64,000 nucleotides of DNA from Pseudomonas asturiensis. Its GTDB lineage: Bacteria; Pseudomonadota; Gammaproteobacteria; Pseudomonadales; Pseudomonadaceae. The DNA is taken from positions 169,148 through 233,147 of the forward strand of contig NZ_FRDA01000009.1 of the NCBI RefSeq assembly GCF_900143095.1, read 5' to 3'. The number at the start of each line of letters is the position of its first letter. Position 1 is the first letter of the stretch. A program made the position numbers and the translations under genes. The notes below the pieces were generated by a model, which was given only the letters and a program-made list of their open reading frames with translations, ran no database searches and was not told the DNA's origin. Shown here piece after piece: positions 44,618 to 52,484 of the stretch.

Positions 44618-45190
44618 TCAAGCGGCTTGTTTCACTCCTCGTGCAGCGCGAGCCGGTTTGACCGGTTTCGCTTTAGAAGGAGTAGCAGCTGGCGTAGCTA
44701 CATCAGTTGGTTCGCTAGAGGCAGATGCCTCGGATTGAGCTACTGGGGTAGCTTCCGACACTGAGCTTCCAGAAGAGGCAGGTGCTTCTTCTTTCTGCGG
44801 AGCCTGATAAACGTATTCACCTTCAACTTTGATCCAGGCAAGGTACAAGAGACGGCCTTTGAGGCTGACACCTGGTTGGCCTTGCTTAGGACCATTGCTG
44901 TAGGTAAAAACATCGGCCCAGAGATCGCCAATCCGGAATGAGACAAGAACCTTCTTCTCGGCAGCGACAGCTTCCTGGCAACGGCGAATCAGCTTGTCAG
45001 CTTCAGCACCCACCACGTTGCAATCGATGTATGAGTACTCAACCGAGTCTGTGCTGCCTTTGAGGGCGGCAATGGTGACGGCCATGAAAGGGTCTCCCTT
45101 ACGAGGCTTCACTTCACGAATGCGGTTGAGATAGCCAATGCCGACGGTGTGCAGGTCGAAGTATTTGGTTTCGTTGGTAGAGTTGCTCAT
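44618..45190 (-). CDS. STY4534/DUF3577-family ICE replication-associated protein
   Basis: A protein of the DUF3577 family, annotated in related elements as STY4534-type ICE replication protein. The N-terminal 135 residues hold the family core: TKYFDLHTVGIGYLNRIREV, KKVLVSFRIGDLWADVFTYS and GVSLKGRLLYLAWIKVEGEYV. The C-terminal 55 residues are low-complexity Ala/Ser/Pro/Lys. ATG 45190 follows GGAGATACATC. The fold looks like an OB-type single-strand-binding protein, my inference. It has its own leader and terminator. Confidence 0.9.
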   Translation of the reverse strand: MSNSTNETKYFDLHTVGIGYLNRIREVKPRKGDPFMAVTIAALKGSTDSVEYSYIDCNVVGAEADKLIRRCQEAVAAEKKVLVSFRIGDLWADVFTYSNGPKQGQPGVSLKGRLLYLAWIKVEGEYVYQAPQKEEAPASSGSSVSEATPVAQSEASASSEPTDVATPAATPSKAKPVKPARAARGVKQAA

Positions 45191-45256
45191 GATGTATCTC
45201 CAGTTTTGAGTGTTCAAAGCGGAGATACACTTCGCCCAAGGGGAAGGTATTCCCCG
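45191..45256 (-). promoter_or_regulatory. SD-sequestering leader hairpin (DUF3577 gene)
   Basis: On the minus strand GTGTATCTCC (plus 45221-45230) pairs over 9-10 bp with the ribosome site GGAGATACATC (plus 45191-45201). A second stem, GGGG (45240-45243) with CCCC (45252-45255), lies upstream. Confidence 0.7.
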
Positions 45257-45286
45257 CATGGGTGGTAAAGCGAAATTTTACGACAA

Positions 45287-45517
45287 TCAATGCATGAATC
45301 TGAACGCAGTAAGCATAACGCCTACGGCAGCAGTCAGCATGACAGCCATACGAATGGTGAGCTTCAGTTCGAGTCGAGACTCGAGATTGTCGATGTCGGC
45401 TTTTGTCGCGAGTTGCGTTTGCATATCCGACTCCAGAGCATCGACGACTGCAGCGGCGCGTTTTTCCTCAACATCAATCGAAATCAATGCTTGGTACAGC
45501 GCAATACTGCTTTTCAT
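45287..45517 (-). CDS. Small coiled-coil membrane protein (DUF1640-like)
   Basis: A 76-aa protein with an N-terminal helix, a coiled-coil with the repeat-like TKADIDNLESRLELKLTIR typical of DUF1640/CCDC90-type proteins, and a C-terminal membrane helix (MAVMLTAAVGVMLTAFRF). Function unknown. Own leader hairpin; followed by the DUF3577 leader. Confidence 0.7.
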   Translation of the reverse strand: MKSSIALYQALISIDVEEKRAAAVVDALESDMQTQLATKADIDNLESRLELKLTIRMAVMLTAAVGVMLTAFRFMH

Positions 45518-45565
45518 GAAGGTCTCCTGCTTGGCACGAGACCAACCCTACGGGAAAGGTCCCGA
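45518..45565 (-). promoter_or_regulatory. SD-sequestering leader hairpin (gene at 45287-45517)
   Basis: GGTCTC (45521-45526) pairs with GAGACC (45538-45543), covering the Shine-Dalgarno on the minus strand. A CGGG/CCCG stem (45551-45564) lies upstream. Confidence 0.62.
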
Positions 45566-45584
45566 TGGGGTGAGAGAATCATTA

Positions 45585-45729
45585 TGCATCCATCAACCAA
45601 ATAAACTGGTCAACCGTTCGCGCTTCCGAATGCTTTGCGAACTGGGGGTTGGATTAATGCGTAAAACGCATCGTAGTCATGAAATCCAGACTACCTCGGG
45701 CATGTTGCTGACAACGTCAGCGGTACATG
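45585..45729 (-). repeat. Structured ~145-bp repeat, copy 1
   Basis: Begins TGCATCCATC and ends GTACATG. Contained stems: GTTCGC/GCGAAC, ATGCG/CGCAT (45657-45671), GTAGTC/GACTAC (45673-45694), and CATGT plus GCTGAC pairing with GTCAGC plus ACATG (45701-45729). It lies directly upstream, in minus sense, of the leader at 45518-45565. The strand is inferred from that gene order. Confidence 0.75.
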
Positions 45730-45773
45730 GCTTTAGAATCCTTTAAGGGAGATTCGCTTGTCAACCCTCCTAA

Positions 45774-45804
45774 TGAAAAAAGCCCCTCAATGAATGAGGG
45801 GCTT
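45774..45804 (-). terminator. Terminator of the 45823-46191 gene
   Basis: AGCCCCTCA pairs with TGAGGGGCT and is followed on the minus strand by a T run. Confidence 0.9.
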
Positions 45805-45822
45805 GTCGGAGTAGGGGGAGTA

Positions 45823-46191
45823 TCAAGCAATGAGCTGGTCCAACGAACCCATGACAGGGGCCTTAACTGCTGGTTCAGCATTGTGCTTTTTGGACGTCTC
45901 AGGCACCTTCGATGCGCGAGATTTACGGGCTTTCTTCACCGGTTTGGTCTGAGCCTCTTGCGTATTAGCCTCATACCAATCACGAAGATTGATCCCTTTG
46001 CGACGCACTATGGCTGGCACGCTGCAGTAGTTTTCGCACTCGTCGTGGGTCATTGCAGGTTCAGGCATTATCCTGCACTGCGCTATTACCACATCGACTG
46101 TTGCAGGTTTTGGCCTTTGGTTGACCGCACGGATGCATTCACGCAATGCAGTACCGACCATAGCGCCAAAACGTAAGCTTGCTGTACTCAT
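45823..46191 (-). CDS. Hypothetical ICE protein, 122 aa
   Basis: A small basic protein with two Cys in ALRECIRAVNQ and IAQCRIMPEP, a third and fourth Cys in HDECENYCSVPAIV, and a C-terminal Lys/Ala/Pro tail resembling that of the DUF3577 protein. This may be a small zinc- or DNA-binding protein; no family recognised. It has the clearest leader hairpin and lies just left of the second structured repeat. Confidence 0.68.
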   Translation of the reverse strand: MSTASLRFGAMVGTALRECIRAVNQRPKPATVDVVIAQCRIMPEPAMTHDECENYCSVPAIVRRKGINLRDWYEANTQEAQTKPVKKARKSRASKVPETSKKHNAEPAVKAPVMGSLDQLIA

Positions 46192-46248
46192 GGTGTTTCT
46201 CCAGTGAAAATTGCGGAGAACACCGCCCGAGAGGGGAGTGATTCCCCG
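46192..46248 (-). promoter_or_regulatory. SD-sequestering leader hairpin (gene at 45823-46191)
   Basis: On the minus strand GGTGTTCTCC (plus 46215-46224) pairs with GGAGAAACACC (plus 46192-46202) over ten pairs with one bulged A. A GGGG/CCCC stem (46233-46247) lies upstream. Confidence 0.7.
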
Positions 46249-46271
46249 CTGGGTGAGTGACGCGTTTAATT

Positions 46272-46413
46272 TGCATCCATCGGCGTTAAAAACACCGATC
46301 GTTCGCGCCTCCGGAAGCTTTGCGAACTTTTGGTTGGATCAATGCGCGGAGCGCATCGTAGTCATGAGATCCTGACTACCCGGGCATGTTGCTGACAACG
46401 TCAGCGGTACATG
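46272..46413 (-). repeat. Structured ~142-bp repeat, copy 2
   Basis: Same order of stems as copy 1. Several differ by paired changes: ATGCGC/GCGCAT replaces ATGCG/CGCAT, and an ATCGG/CCGAT stem replaces ACCA/TGGT. The last 35 bp are almost identical to copy 1. It lies upstream, in minus sense, of the leader at 46192-46248. Confidence 0.75.
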
Positions 46414-46528
46414 ACAATGAGAATGGAAAATGCGGACGCGGTTGTCAACGCGTTATTTAGTTTTCTACGGCTTAGCAAATTCGTAACCGTCCGGGCAACA
46501 CACCTTCCTAGCACCGTCGCTTGAGGCG

Positions 46529-46560
46529 ATGGTGTCCACCTAAATTTAAGTGGACACCAT
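46529..46560. repeat. 11-bp perfect inverted repeat before tnpA
   Basis: ATGGTGTCCAC (46529-46539) and GTGGACACCAT (46550-46560) flank an AT-rich 10-bp spacer. It precedes the chosen tnpA start and could be an operator or attenuator hairpin, or the relic of another IS end. Confidence 0.75.
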
Positions 46561-46585
46561 TTTTAGCCTTTTTAAGCGGACGCCC

Positions 46586-46918
46586 ATGCCACAAGAACGC
46601 CGTTCCTATTCCAAAACCTTCAAGGCCCAGATCATTGCCGAATGTGCGCAGCCTGACACGTCAATTGCCAATGTCGCATTGACCCACAACCTTAACGCCA
46701 ACCTCGTCCATAAATGGATTCGGATGCATGCGCAGAAAAACATAGCGCTGCAAACTGCCTTTATTCCGGTCAAGGCATTGTCGTCGGCGGGGGCACTTCA
46801 AGTTCTTCCGTCCACGATTCGAATCGAAGTGCCTCATTCAAAAGGCGTAGTCGTTGTGAGTTGGCCGGCAGAACATGCAGCGGCGTGTTCCGCTTTCCTG
46901 CGAGACCTGCTGCGATGA
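46586..46918 (+). CDS. tnpA: IS66 TnpA (OrfA)
   Basis: The small DNA-binding accessory protein of IS66 elements. It has a helix-turn-helix of the IS3/IS66 OrfA type: RRSYSKTFKAQIIAECAQP followed by NLNANLVHKWIRMH. I use ATG 46586 (MPQERRSYSK); the longer frame begins at a GTG inside the upstream inverted repeat. Its stop overlaps tnpB (ATGA). Confidence 0.88.
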   Translation: MPQERRSYSKTFKAQIIAECAQPDTSIANVALTHNLNANLVHKWIRMHAQKNIALQTAFIPVKALSSAGALQVLPSTIRIEVPHSKGVVVVSWPAEHAAACSAFLRDLLR

Positions 46919-47250
46919 TCCGCATCGACTTCATCTGGCTCGCCACCGACCCCATGGACATGCGGGCCGGCACTGATACCGCGCTGGCACGAGTTGTGGC
47001 GGTGTTCGGTGCGGCGAAGCCGCACTGTGCTTATCTGTTCGCCAACCGCCGCGCTAATCGCATGAAAGTACTGGTGCATGACGGCGTGGGTATTTGGCTT
47101 GCCGCCCGGCGTTTGAATCAAGGACGCTTCTTGTGGCCGGGTGCGCGGCACGGCTCCGAAGTTGAGTTGGACGCCGAGCAACTTCAGGCCTTGGTGCTCG
47201 GGTTACCTTGGCAGCGCGTCGGTGCAGGCGGAATCATCTCGATGCTTTAA
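46915..47250 (+). CDS. tnpB: IS66 TnpB (OrfB)
   Basis: The 111-aa TnpB protein of IS66 elements, essential for transposition, of unknown mechanism. The family signature is plain: LATDPMDMRAGTDTALARVV and FANRRANRMKVLVHDGVGIWLAARRL (in parts), then GRFLWP. It is coupled to tnpA by overlap. Confidence 0.93.
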   Translation: MIRIDFIWLATDPMDMRAGTDTALARVVAVFGAAKPHCAYLFANRRANRMKVLVHDGVGIWLAARRLNQGRFLWPGARHGSEVELDAEQLQALVLGLPWQRVGAGGIISML

Positions 47251-47331
47251 CACTTGCCATGGCGCGCTTGCCAGCGCAATTGGCCCATCAGCCTATCGTC
47301 GTCACCAGCCCTCTCTGACAAAATCGGCTGC

Positions 47332-48858
47332 ATGACTTCGCATCCAAATCTCGATCAATTAAACCCTGAACAACTGCGTGCCCTGGCGGCGCAGTTGATC
47401 CAGCGCGTCGAGACAATGGACAAGCAAATCACCCATCAAAAATCGGTCAACGAGAAGCTGGCCCACGAGATCGCGCTGCTCAAGCGCTTCAAGTTTGCCA
47501 AGCGCAGCGAGCAGCTAAGTCCGGATCAGGCCAGCCTGCTTGACGACTTGATCGATACGGATATCGCCGCTATCGAAGCGGAGCTTGAGGCACTGCAACC
47601 GGCAGCTGTCGGAGCCAAAGTGCGCCAGCAACCCAAGCGCGCACCGCTGCCACCGCAATTTCCACGCACGCTGATCCATCACGAGCCGGACAACAGCCAC
47701 TGCCAATGCGGCTGTGCCCTCAAGCGCGTCGGTGAAGATGCCAGCGAAAAGCTCGACTACACACCAGGCGTGTTCACCGTCGAGCGCCACATCCGTGGGA
47801 AATGGGTCTGTGAACAATGCGAAACGCTGATCCAGGCACCGGTACCGGCGCACGTCATCGACAAGGGTATCCCGACAGCAGGCCTGCTCGCCCACGTCAT
47901 GGTGGCCAAGTTCGCTGACCATCTACCGCTGTATCGGCAGGAGAAAATTTTTGGCCGTGCCGGGTTGTCCATCGCCCGTTCGACTCTGGCGCAATGGGTA
48001 GGCAACTGCGGCGTGCAACTCCAGCCGCTAGTCGATGCGCTGCGCGAAGCCGTGCTGACGCACGGCGTCGTCCACGCCGACGAAACTCCGGTACAGATGC
48101 TGACGCCTAGCGCGAAGAAAACTCATCGCGCTTACGTCTGGGCTTATGCCACCAGCCAGTTCTCTGAACTTGCTGCGGTCGTTTATGACTTCAGTCCGAG
48201 CCGTGCTGGCGAACATGCTCGAAATTTCCTCGGCCACTGGAACGGCAAGCTGGTCTGCGATGACTTCGCTGGCTACAAGGCAGGCTTTGAACTGGGCGTT
48301 ACGGAAATCGGCTGTATGGCCCATGCGCGCCGCAAGTTCTTCGATCTGCACGCGACCAACAAGAGCCAGATCGCTGAAAAAGCACTGCACTACATAGCGG
48401 CCTTGTACGAAGTTGAACGAGAGGCACGCGAGTTGGAACCGGGTATCCGGCAGCGAATACGGCAGGACAAAGCAGCGCCGATCATCGATGCACTTCATAC
48501 CTGGATGATCGCCCAGAGGCAGCTGGTGCCTGAGGGATCGGCCATCGCCAAAGCGTTGGATTACAGCCTCAAACGCTGGATAGCGCTGACGCGCTATCTC
48601 GATGACGGAGCTGTGCCCATCGATAATAACTGGTGCGAGAATCAAATCCGGCCGTGGGCTCTTGGGCGCTCGAACTGGCTGTTCGCGGGCTCGTTACGCA
48701 GCGGCAAACGTGCGGCGGCGATCATGAGTTTGATCCAGTCGGCGCGGCTCAACGGGCATGATCCGTATGCTTACTTGAAGGATGTTCTTACACGCCTGCC
48801 GACGCAGCGGGCGAGTAAGATTACCGAGCTGTTGCCGCACAGGTGGGTGCCCGTTTGA
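47332..48858 (+). CDS. tnpC: IS66 transposase TnpC
   Basis: The DDE transposase of the element, 508 aa. It has an N-terminal leucine-zipper-like coiled coil (about residues 15-60), a zinc-finger region with CQCGCALKRVGED and CEQCETL, and the catalytic core: VVHADETPVQML (first Asp), KLVCDDFAGYKAG (second Asp) and the C-terminal DNNWCENQIRPWALGRSNWLF carrying the Glu. ATG 47332 is chosen because the upstream frame has no family sequence. Confidence 0.93.
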   Translation: MTSHPNLDQLNPEQLRALAAQLIQRVETMDKQITHQKSVNEKLAHEIALLKRFKFAKRSEQLSPDQASLLDDLIDTDIAAIEAELEALQPAAVGAKVRQQPKRAPLPPQFPRTLIHHEPDNSHCQCGCALKRVGEDASEKLDYTPGVFTVERHIRGKWVCEQCETLIQAPVPAHVIDKGIPTAGLLAHVMVAKFADHLPLYRQEKIFGRAGLSIARSTLAQWVGNCGVQLQPLVDALREAVLTHGVVHADETPVQMLTPSAKKTHRAYVWAYATSQFSELAAVVYDFSPSRAGEHARNFLGHWNGKLVCDDFAGYKAGFELGVTEIGCMAHARRKFFDLHATNKSQIAEKALHYIAALYEVEREARELEPGIRQRIRQDKAAPIIDALHTWMIAQRQLVPEGSAIAKALDYSLKRWIALTRYLDDGAVPIDNNWCENQIRPWALGRSNWLFAGSLRSGKRAAAIMSLIQSARLNGHDPYAYLKDVLTRLPTQRASKITELLPHRWVPV

Positions 48859-49089
48859 TCACGCAAGGCGTAATGGCCGGACGCTTATGGCTCAACAAAT
48901 TTCAGGATCAAGGCTTGAACCGGCTCGGTGTTGCAATTATCGCGAGCGAAGCTCGCAGATGATGTGCCGGTTTTCGGATTTGGTGGTTTGCTTGTGTTTT
49001 ACCCTGGATTTAGACGAACCCTGGGCTGGCGCGAAATGACCGATTCACGTCCGGCCATTCGACACACAGCGCCAGATTTGCCAAGTAAT

Positions 49090-49779
49090 TTACTCGGAGC
49101 GCTTTTCGAATATTCCTTTGGCGATGTCCGCCGCCGACATTGCGCTCGGCCAACCGGCGTAGAAGGCCAGATGCGTAATTATTTCGGCAGCCTGAATTTG
49201 GGTCAGACCGTTATCCATGGCTTTGTTCACATGGAAAGGGATTTGAGCGGCTTGCCCCACTGCAACCAGAGCCGCGACCGTGACCAGGCTGCGGTCACGG
49301 GGAGTCAGTGCCGGGCGCAGCCACAGGTCATGAAACAGTACCGAAGTTGTATAGCCTGCGAGCGCGTCGAATGCAGGGCCGATCATCTGTTCTACCGCCG
49401 CCACGCGCACCTCTTCAAAGGCTTCATCAACTGGTAGCAGGTTGCCCTTTACATCCGCCAATGCGGTTGGTGCGATACCGCGAGTCTCAAAAACCTCTTT
49501 CGCGATGGATGCCGCCAATGTCGCATTGCCCCAGCCTGAATAGAATGCCAAATGAGTGATGACTTCAGCCAGTTCGGTCGGCGTAACGCCATTGTCCAAC
49601 GCCAAGTTGAATTGGCGAGCCATTTCGGCTGGCTGATGCCGCGCAGTCAAGGCGGCAACAGTCACGATGCTGCGATCCCGGGGCAGCAGTTGCGGTCGCT
49701 GCCATATCTCTTCCAGAAGCACGTTCTGGGTGTAGCGCGCAAATGCCGGTAAGGCGAAGTTAGCTTCGTCTGACTTCAT
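49090..49779 (-). CDS. Carboxymuconolactone decarboxylase-family protein, tandem domains
   Basis: A 229-aa protein made of two CMD domains (about residues 10-105 and 120-225). Both contain the family motif: RDRSIVTVAALTA and RDRSLVTVAALVA, each followed by an ITHLAFYSGW or ITHLAFYAGW helix. No signal peptide. Members act as gamma-carboxymuconolactone decarboxylases or AhpD-like peroxidase partners. The CxxC pair of AhpD is absent, so a redox role is unlikely. Its neighbour is an aldo-keto reductase on the same strand 87 bp upstream, so both are probably under the LysR regulator next to them. Confidence 0.88.
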   Translation of the reverse strand: MKSDEANFALPAFARYTQNVLLEEIWQRPQLLPRDRSIVTVAALTARHQPAEMARQFNLALDNGVTPTELAEVITHLAFYSGWGNATLAASIAKEVFETRGIAPTALADVKGNLLPVDEAFEEVRVAAVEQMIGPAFDALAGYTTSVLFHDLWLRPALTPRDRSLVTVAALVAVGQAAQIPFHVNKAMDNGLTQIQAAEIITHLAFYAGWPSAMSAADIAKGIFEKRSE

Positions 49780-49866
49780 AGTGATCGCTCGCTCGTGCAG
49801 GTGGATAGTGGGAAACGAGGGTGTGACGGTGCCCCCGAAGAAACACCGTCAGGCGCTGAAGAACGA

Positions 49867-50850
49867 TTAACGGTTGATGGTTTTCATCATCTGCGCGGTG
49901 TAACGCTCACCTTGTACAGGCACCTTGGCCAGAACCTCACCAAGTTCGCGAAGGTCTTCTACGGTCAATTCCACGGTTGCTCCGCCTACGTTCTCTTCAA
50001 GGCGATGCAGCTTGGTTGTACCTGGTATAGGCGCAATCCACGGCTTTTGTGCCAGCAGCCAAGCCAGCGCAATCTGGGCGGGGGTGGCTTGCTTGCGTTG
50101 GGCGATTTCACCGATCAGGGTGACGAGATGGTGGTTGGCCTCGCGGGCACCGTCAGCAAAACGAGGCAGATTGTTCCGGACATCACCATTGGAGAAGGTC
50201 GTGCCGGCATCAATTTTCCCGGTCAAAAAACCTTTGCCCAACGGACTGAAGGGAATGAAGCCAATCCCGAGCGCTTCGAGGGTTGGAATAATTTCCTGTT
50301 CAGGCTCACGGGTGAACATCGAATACTCACTTTGAAGTGCCGACAGCGGCTGCACCGCATGGGCGCGACGGATAGCGTCTACGCCGGCTTCACACATGCC
50401 AAAGTATTTGACCTTGCCTTCGGTGATGAGGTCGCGCACGGCCCCGGCAACATCTTCCATAGGAACATTGGGATCGACGCGATGTTGATAAAACAGGTCA
50501 ATGCAGTCGGTCTTCAGGCGCTTGAGTGATTCTTCCGCCACCTGACGGATACGCTCAGGTCGACTGTCCAGCCCTGCGGCGGGGCTGCCGTCCTTAAAAC
50601 CGAATTTTGTCGCGATGACGATCTGCTCGCGAAATGGTTGAACGGCTTCGCCAACCATTTCTTCGTTGACTTGCCCATAGGCTTCTGCCGAATCGAAGTG
50701 GGTGACGCCACGCTCAAAGGCCGCCCGGATGAGTTTGATTGCGTCCGCTTTGTCAGTGGCGGAGCCATAGCCGAATGTCAGGCCCATGCAGCCCAGGCCA
50801 ATGGCTGAAACTTCGAGGCCGTTGCTGCCGATTTTGCGCTTTTGCATCAT
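49867..50850 (-). CDS. Aldo-keto reductase
   Basis: An NADPH-dependent aldo-keto reductase of the YajO/YakC-like group, reducing aldehydes or quinones. The (beta/alpha)8 motifs are LEVSAIGLGCMGLTFGYG, THFDSAEAYG (catalytic Asp and Tyr), IVIATKFGF (Lys), FYQHRVDPN (His) and the NADPH-binding IPGTTKLHRLEENV. Two adjacent ATGs follow GGAG; 50850 is used and 50847 is equally possible. It is divergent from the LysR gene. Confidence 0.93.
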   Translation of the reverse strand: MMQKRKIGSNGLEVSAIGLGCMGLTFGYGSATDKADAIKLIRAAFERGVTHFDSAEAYGQVNEEMVGEAVQPFREQIVIATKFGFKDGSPAAGLDSRPERIRQVAEESLKRLKTDCIDLFYQHRVDPNVPMEDVAGAVRDLITEGKVKYFGMCEAGVDAIRRAHAVQPLSALQSEYSMFTREPEQEIIPTLEALGIGFIPFSPLGKGFLTGKIDAGTTFSNGDVRNNLPRFADGAREANHHLVTLIGEIAQRKQATPAQIALAWLLAQKPWIAPIPGTTKLHRLEENVGGATVELTVEDLRELGEVLAKVPVQGERYTAQMMKTINR

Positions 50851-50945
50851 CCATCTCCTTTGTGGGTATTGGAAACCAACCCACAAACTGTTTGGTTATT
50901 GGGGATGCAGCTACTTTAGAAACATATGGCCCATTCAAGAAGTGG

Positions 50946-50966
50946 CATACTGTGATAACCGGTATG
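50946..50966. promoter_or_regulatory. Likely LysR-type operator between AKR and LysR genes
   Basis: CATAC and GTATG are separated by 11 bp, a T-N11-A palindrome typical of LysR-type binding sites. It ends 13 bp before the regulator's start codon in the 129-bp divergent promoter region. Confidence 0.65.
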
Positions 50967-50979
50967 AGGTTAATTCATA

Positions 50980-51873
50980 ATGGCACAGAGCGATTTCAAC
51001 AGCCTTGCGGTGTTCATCACCGTTGCGCGCGAGCGCAGCTTTACCAGAGCCGCGGCACATTTGGGTGTGTCCCAATCAGCTATTAGCCATAGCATCCGCA
51101 GTCTTGAAGAACGTCTTGGTATCCGCTTGCTGACCCGCACCACACGCGGCGCGTCGCCGACCGAAGCCGGCGAGCGATTGCTTGTCAGCCTTGTGCCTTA
51201 CTACGAGGGGATAGAAACCGAAATTGCTGCGTTAGGAGAGCTGCGTGACAAGCCGGCCGGAACTATCCGGATCACCTCGCCCGACCATGCGGCATCTAGC
51301 ATTCTCTGGCCGAAACTCTCTAGGTTGCTGCCGGAATATCCCGATCTGACTCTAGAGATCAACATCGGCTACCGGTTAATCGATATCGTCGCTGAACGCT
51401 TCGACGCCGGAGTGCGTATAGGCGATCAAGTGGCAAAGGACATGATCGCAGTCAGGATTTCCCCTGACTTTCGAATGGCTGTGGTGGGAGCGCCGAGTTA
51501 CTTTGCTCATCGTGCGAAACCACAGATTCCCCAAGACCTGACAACTCATAACTGCGCGAACCTGCGTTTGCCCACTCATGGTGGTTTGTATGCATGGGAG
51601 TTTTCCAAGGCAGGCAAGGCGCTACAGGTTCAGGTGTCTGGCCAGATGATCTTTAGCAACTCACCCCAAATAATGGCCGCCGCTCTGCAAGGATACGGGT
51701 TGGCATATGCACCGGAGGATCTTGTCCAGGCATATGTCGAGGATGGTCGGTTGATCCGTGTTCTTGAAGACTGGTCGCCAACTTTTCCCGGATATCACCT
51801 TTACTACCCGAGCCGGAGGCAGTCATTGCCAGCCTTTGCACTGATGGTCAATGCTCTCCGCTACAAGGTTTAG
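50980..51873 (+). CDS. LysR-family transcriptional regulator
   Basis: A 297-aa LysR-type regulator with an N-terminal winged helix-turn-helix (FITVARERSFTRAAAHLGVSQSAISHSIRSLEERLG, in parts, residues about 12-45) and a periplasmic-binding-fold effector domain (about 90-295). It closely follows the group that controls adjacent oxidoreductases. Divergent from the aldo-keto reductase, which it most likely regulates through the palindrome in between. Effector unknown. Confidence 0.93.
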   Translation: MAQSDFNSLAVFITVARERSFTRAAAHLGVSQSAISHSIRSLEERLGIRLLTRTTRGASPTEAGERLLVSLVPYYEGIETEIAALGELRDKPAGTIRITSPDHAASSILWPKLSRLLPEYPDLTLEINIGYRLIDIVAERFDAGVRIGDQVAKDMIAVRISPDFRMAVVGAPSYFAHRAKPQIPQDLTTHNCANLRLPTHGGLYAWEFSKAGKALQVQVSGQMIFSNSPQIMAAALQGYGLAYAPEDLVQAYVEDGRLIRVLEDWSPTFPGYHLYYPSRRQSLPAFALMVNALRYKV

Positions 51874-52032
51874 GGGACTCTGCGGTCAAATCCAGCATTG
51901 GTTGCGATTTTCTCATTGGTGACCGACAACCTCCAGCAGTTGATCAACACCCTTATCAATGTCTGCTTTTGGCTGTGGATTCAACCGGTAGACGCAACGG
52001 TCTAAAGGTAACCCAGCAAGAGGAGTGTTCTT

Positions 52033-52250
52033 ATGAAGCAACGGCCTCGGATCTACTACGCCGACACGTAAAAGGCCCTGCTGGGGTTTGGAAGGTGAGT
52101 TCGCCGGACGCTTACGCAAATTCAACCAGTAGCTATAAGCTGCTATTGAGGATGCGAGCGATTCAGGACTCAGCCGCGCGACGGCGAGGCCAGAAGAAGA
52201 TGGATTTCTCCGTAAGCAGCAGCGCTGTAGAAAATCGTGCTGAGAGTTAT
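52033..52250 (+). pseudogene. Remnant of an IS30-family transposase
   Basis: From ATG 52033 the frame reads MKQRPRIYYADT, then a stop, then KALLGFGR. That is the start of an IS30-type transposase (MKQRPRIYYTETQKAL-like, as I recall it) with Gln changed to stop, followed by further decay. A later segment (GAGGCCAGAAGAAGATGGAT) resembles the AEREEIS region. The rest of 51874-52867 holds no supported gene apart from the hairpin at 52485. Confidence 0.5.
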
Positions 52251-52484
52251 CACACTAACCAGTAATAACTCTCAGCCGACGTACACTCTACAATTTGCTG
52301 TTAAAAATGCCACCTGTGAGCGCGAGCTCGACGAGAGTCCCTGGGCATTGACTGCTCGCTTTGCTTCATCAACATCACCCGGCCCATTGTCGTGGCTGGG
52401 GGCCAGTTATCATAAGGCACGCATTCGCGCACAAAAGGAGCCCGTTTTTTCACCGGTGGGCGCCGGCAGCGAAAAGTGGCTACC

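Larger units (their letters stand above)
46483..48888 (+). mobile_element. IS66-family insertion sequence
   Basis: Three genes in the standard IS66 order (tnpA, tnpB, tnpC) are bounded by imperfect inverted repeats: GTAACCGTCCGGGC at the left and, read on the other strand, ATAAGCGTCCGGCC at the right. All three frames are intact. I could not find a convincing 8-bp target duplication, so the exact ends are approximate. The IS interrupts the ICE between the maintenance block and the metabolic cargo. Confidence 0.88.

Noticed and set aside
48028..48645. A 205-codon minus-strand frame inside tnpC
   Set aside because: It is a shadow of the IS66 transposase catalytic region.
46475..48900. Possible IS66 target duplication GCAAATTC versus ACAAATTT
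   Set aside because: The two are not identical and the right copy is offset from the inverted repeat, so the match may be chance.
48942..48956. GCGAGC/GCTCGC mini-hairpin resembling a Pseudomonas REP
   Set aside because: Only one short copy in the window and no paired partner, so a REP call is not supported.
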